Part shown: positions 7,041 to 8,804 of the stretch, piece by piece | Numbering within the stretch: the stretch's first letter is position 1 | How the letters are laid out: each line of letters starts with the position of its first letter | Source: Bacteroidales bacterium UBA1204 | GTDB taxonomy: Bacteria > Bacteroidota > Bacteroidia > Bacteroidales > F082 | Assembly (NCBI GenBank): GCA_002310075.1 | Contig: DBXU01000160.1 | Location: 1,801-10,604, forward strand | Length of the DNA: 8,804 nt | Reading direction: 5' to 3' | The notes under the pieces: model-generated | Told to the model about the DNA's origin: nothing | Databases searched by the model: none | Seen by the model: the letters and a program-made list of their open reading frames with translations, nothing else | Translations under genes and position numbers: made by a program

Positions 7041-7690
7041 TGAGCGTTACGAAAATCCAACAGAAGTATGACGCCTTTGTGGCGTATTTCGAGGAACACA
7101 TGCCTGTGGCAGAATCGGAGCTGAGGTATGAGAACCCCTATCAGCTGTTGGTGGCGGTCATCCTTTCGGCACAATGCACCGACAAACGCGTCAACATGAC
7201 AACGCCCGCCTTGTTCCAGCGTTTCCCTACAGCACAGGAGATGGCGCAATCGTCGGCAGAGGAGATCTACTCCTATATCAAAAGCATCTCCTATCCCAAC
7301 AACAAGGCGAAGAACCTGCTTGGGATGGCGCAAACGTTGGTGAAGGATTTTGATGGCATCGTGCCCGACAACTTGGAAGACCTGCAAAAACTGCCTGGCG
7401 TAGGCCGTAAGACCGCCAATGTGATGATGGCGGTGGCATTCAAACAACCCGCCATGCCCGTCGACACGCACGTATTCAGGGTGTCGAACCGCATCGGTCT
7501 GACCCGTAACTCGAAAAACGTGTTGGAAACGGAAAAGACCTTGGTGACACACCTGCCCAAGGCCGTGATGGCAAAGGCACACCATTGGCTTATCCTGCAT
7601 GGGCGCTACGTGTGCCTGGCCCGAAAGCCCAAATGCGAAGATTGTGGCATCACTACGATTTGCGACTATTATCTAAAGAAACATAAATAA
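7040..7690 (+). CDS. nth: endonuclease III (DNA glycosylase/AP lyase)
   Basis: This bifunctional base-excision repair enzyme removes oxidised pyrimidines and cleaves the abasic site. The helix-hairpin-helix motif LPGVGRKTAN is at 118-127 and carries the catalytic lysine K124. The catalytic aspartate is D142 in VDTHVFRVSNR. A complete [4Fe-4S] cluster motif C-x6-C-x2-C-x5-C is at C192, C199, C202 and C208. The LSAQCTDKRVN segment (42-52) is also characteristic. ATG 7040 gives 216 residues, the usual size, and overlaps the preceding TGA by one base (TGATG). A TTG one codon upstream is a poorer choice. The membrane-protein gene follows after 13 bases. All catalytic and cluster residues are present. 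Confidence 0.98.
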   Translation: MSVTKIQQKYDAFVAYFEEHMPVAESELRYENPYQLLVAVILSAQCTDKRVNMTTPALFQRFPTAQEMAQSSAEEIYSYIKSISYPNNKAKNLLGMAQTLVKDFDGIVPDNLEDLQKLPGVGRKTANVMMAVAFKQPAMPVDTHVFRVSNRIGLTRNSKNVLETEKTLVTHLPKAVMAKAHHWLILHGRYVCLARKPKCEDCGITTICDYYLKKHK

Positions 7691-7703
7691 AAGAATACGA
7701 ACT

Positions 7704-8165
7704 ATGGAAGAATACTCAGAAAAACCCAAAAAGAAAAGAACGGGTTGCCGGATCTTTGCTATCATAGGTTTCATCCTACTCTTGGCAGCGGCAGGCTTTG
7801 TCTTTTTCAAGTTCTATTTTGTGTTCGGTAGCGGCGTGAAGGCTGGCGAGCTGAACCTGTTTGTCTACAAAGGCTATGTCTTTAAGACCTATGAGGGACG
7901 CCTCATCCAGGCTGGCTACAACTCAAAGAACAGCAATGCGACCATCCAGTCGAACGAGTTCAACTTCTCGGTGAAGGACGAGAACGTGGCCCGACAGCTG
8001 GAACGCAGTGCTGGCAAGTTTGTGGAACTCCACTACAAGGAGTATCTCGGCGCCTTGCCATGGAGGGGCATGAGCAAGTATGTGGTCGACAGCGTGCTGT
8101 CGATCAACAACGCTGAACTACCACAAGAACTGCCTATCGAATTACCTACAGGGGAGCCTTTGTAA
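7704..8165 (+). CDS. single-span membrane protein, uncharacterised Bacteroidota family
   Basis: A 153-residue protein with a short basic cytoplasmic start (KPKKKR at 7-12), one hydrophobic helix (about 16-40), and a soluble domain of about 110 residues predicted to face the periplasm. The domain has GERAG-like GSGVKAGELN (42-51), YKGYVFKTYEGRLIQAGYN (55-73), and EFNFSVKDENVARQL (85-99). From memory, similar proteins occur across Bacteroidota as hypothetical proteins, sometimes mislabelled 6-phosphogluconate dehydrogenase; no dehydrogenase feature is present here. The C-terminal tail repeats ELP three times with different codons (138-148). The gene follows nth by 13 bases and is the last of a likely three-gene operon, because a strong terminator overlaps its stop codon. 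Function unknown. Confidence 0.85.
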   Translation: MEEYSEKPKKKRTGCRIFAIIGFILLLAAAGFVFFKFYFVFGSGVKAGELNLFVYKGYVFKTYEGRLIQAGYNSKNSNATIQSNEFNFSVKDENVARQLERSAGKFVELHYKEYLGALPWRGMSKYVVDSVLSINNAELPQELPIELPTGEPL

Positions 8166-8181
8166 AGGCTCCTTTTTTTTT
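8154..8181 (+). terminator. intrinsic terminator overlapping the stop codon
   Basis: GGAGCCTT (8154-8161) pairs perfectly with AAGGCTCC (8165-8172) around a 3-base loop, and nine T follow (8173-8181). The TAA stop (8163-8165) lies at the hairpin tip, so the last codons also encode the terminator. It should end the operon that starts at 6588 and insulate the next promoter. Confidence 0.9.
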
Positions 8182-8219
8182 GCCCAAAGAAAATTTTTTC
8201 AAAAAAAATCATTTTTTTC

Positions 8220-8249
8220 TTGACAGTAATAAAAATTGTTGTACTTTTG
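8220..8249 (+). promoter_or_regulatory. promoter of the ABC ATPase gene
   Basis: TTG at 8220-8222 and TACTTTTG at 8242-8249 with a 19-base spacer match the Bacteroidota primary sigma consensus very well. A/T-only tracts (8192-8199, 8201-8209 and 8211-8218) lie just upstream and could act like an UP element. Transcription should start near 8256, giving a leader of about 37 bases with no Shine-Dalgarno and an A-rich run before the ATG. Confidence 0.85.
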
Positions 8250-8250
8250 C

Positions 8251-8274
8251 AGTGTTCTATTCAACTAATACACT
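8251..8274. promoter_or_regulatory. candidate GntR/YtrA-type operator
   Basis: AGTGTT (8251-8256) and TACACT (8269-8274) form an inverted repeat with AGTGT/ACACT arms, separated by 12 bases. It covers the predicted transcription start. From memory, the Bacillus subtilis GntR repressor YtrA binds AGTGTA-13 bp-TACACT ahead of its own ABC operon, so arms and spacing nearly agree. The gene that follows is a YtrB-like ATPase. The cognate regulator gene is not in the window. Confidence 0.5.
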
Positions 8275-8292
8275 AACACAAAATACAACAAT

Positions 8293-8804
8293 ATGATTAC
8301 AATCAGCAACTTAGACTTCGGCTACAAGAATCAGCCAGTCTTCAAAAACATCAGCCTCGGCTTCGAAAAGGGTAACATCTACGGGCTGCTGGGCGAAAAT
8401 GGAGTGGGGAAGACCTCCCTGCTGAAACTCATCAGCGGCCTGCAGAAGCCCACTGCCGGCGCTTGCGAGGTGGACGGCATCGCTCCCTTCAACCGCCTGC
8501 CCGAAACCCTCCAGAAGATCTACTTCATCTCTGAGGACTTTGCCATCCCAGAGGGCACACCTATTAATAATATAAAGGAACTCGGCAAGTTCTATCCCAA
8601 ATTCGACGAGAGCCTCTTCCTCGAACTTTGCAAGGAGTTGGATGTGGACCCGACGCGCAAGTACGCCGAGATGTCGTTTGGCCAGCAGAAGAAGTGCCTC
8701 ATCGCCTCGGCCTTGTCGCTCAACACCGACTACATGCTCCTCGACGAGCCCACCAACGGCCTTGACATCCCCTCGAAGACCCTCTTCCGTCAGGTCATTG
8801 CCAA
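8293..8804 (+). CDS. ABC transporter ATP-binding protein, YtrB-like (partial, 3' end outside window)
   Basis: The first 170 residues of an ABC ATPase are present; the gene runs off the window end. Walker A GENGVGKT is at 34-41. The signature MSFGQQKK is at 127-134, with F in place of the first glycine of LSGGQ. Walker B MLLDEP is at 148-153 with catalytic E152, and the D-loop GLD at 156-158. The usual Q-loop glutamine appears replaced by glutamate or nearby acidic residues (ISED, 79-82), as is common in this subfamily. The H-loop would lie beyond the window. FYPKFDESLF and the short helical domain fit the YtrB/BcrA-like group, often co-transcribed with a GntR-family regulator and membrane proteins. 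It opens a new transcription unit with its own promoter and operator-like repeat. Substrate unknown; antibiotic or envelope-stress export is a family-based guess. Confidence 0.9.
   Translation, partial: MITISNLDFGYKNQPVFKNISLGFEKGNIYGLLGENGVGKTSLLKLISGLQKPTAGACEVDGIAPFNRLPETLQKIYFISEDFAIPEGTPINNIKELGKFYPKFDESLFLELCKELDVDPTRKYAEMSFGQQKKCLIASALSLNTDYMLLDEPTNGLDIPSKTLFRQVIA

Noticed and set aside
6767..7600. Open frame antisense to the acidic protein and nth (277 codons)
   Set aside because: Covers two real genes in the opposite sense and has no family features.

Overview
The window looks like chromosomal DNA of a Bacteroidota bacterium, most likely order Bacteroidales. Reasons: promoters of the TTG / TAnnTTTG type (clearest at 8220-8249), no Shine-Dalgarno sequences ahead of the starts, a RecA of Bacteroidota type ([17 protein letters not shown]), a nucleoside kinase carrying a ThrRS-like N-terminal half, and a DUF1343/NamZ exo-muramidase. 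Coding DNA is of moderate GC and the short intergenic stretches are AT-rich. I see no tRNA, rRNA, CRISPR array, insertion sequence, phage gene or sign of recent transfer. It reads as core, housekeeping chromosome.

Layout from left to right. An AT-rich leader (1-189) with a possible promoter and a small inverted repeat precedes recA (190-1218). A short dispersed-repeat-like element (about 1226-1261) separates recA from a TPR lipoprotein gene (1288-2322). A nucleoside kinase with a TGS/ThrRS-like N-terminal half follows closely (2349-4016). It meets a namZ-type gene tail to tail with no base between the stop codons (4017-5249, minus strand). The kinase-side terminator appears to lie inside the namZ coding sequence (4076-4101). 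namZ and a LolC/LolE-type permease (5294-6517, plus) diverge from a 44-base gap. In that gap two -7 boxes abut as a palindrome.

Next is a compact likely operon on the plus strand: an unrecognised acidic protein (6588-7040), nth (7040-7690, starting inside the preceding stop codon) and a single-span membrane protein (7704-8165). It ends in a strong intrinsic terminator that overlaps the last stop codon. A new transcription unit then starts with a well-formed Bacteroidota promoter and a YtrA-like inverted repeat at the expected start site. It leads into a YtrB-type ABC ATPase gene (8293 onward) that is cut off by the window end.

Functionally the region mixes DNA maintenance (recA, nth), nucleoside salvage (kinase), and envelope work (NamZ on peptidoglycan, the LolE-like permease, the TPR lipoprotein, the ABC ATPase). 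I do not see a wholly new multi-gene system. The points most worth a second look are the YtrA-like operator, the abutting divergent promoters, the terminator hidden in namZ, the ThrRS-like domain without its editing residues, and the internally duplicated protein coupled to nth.
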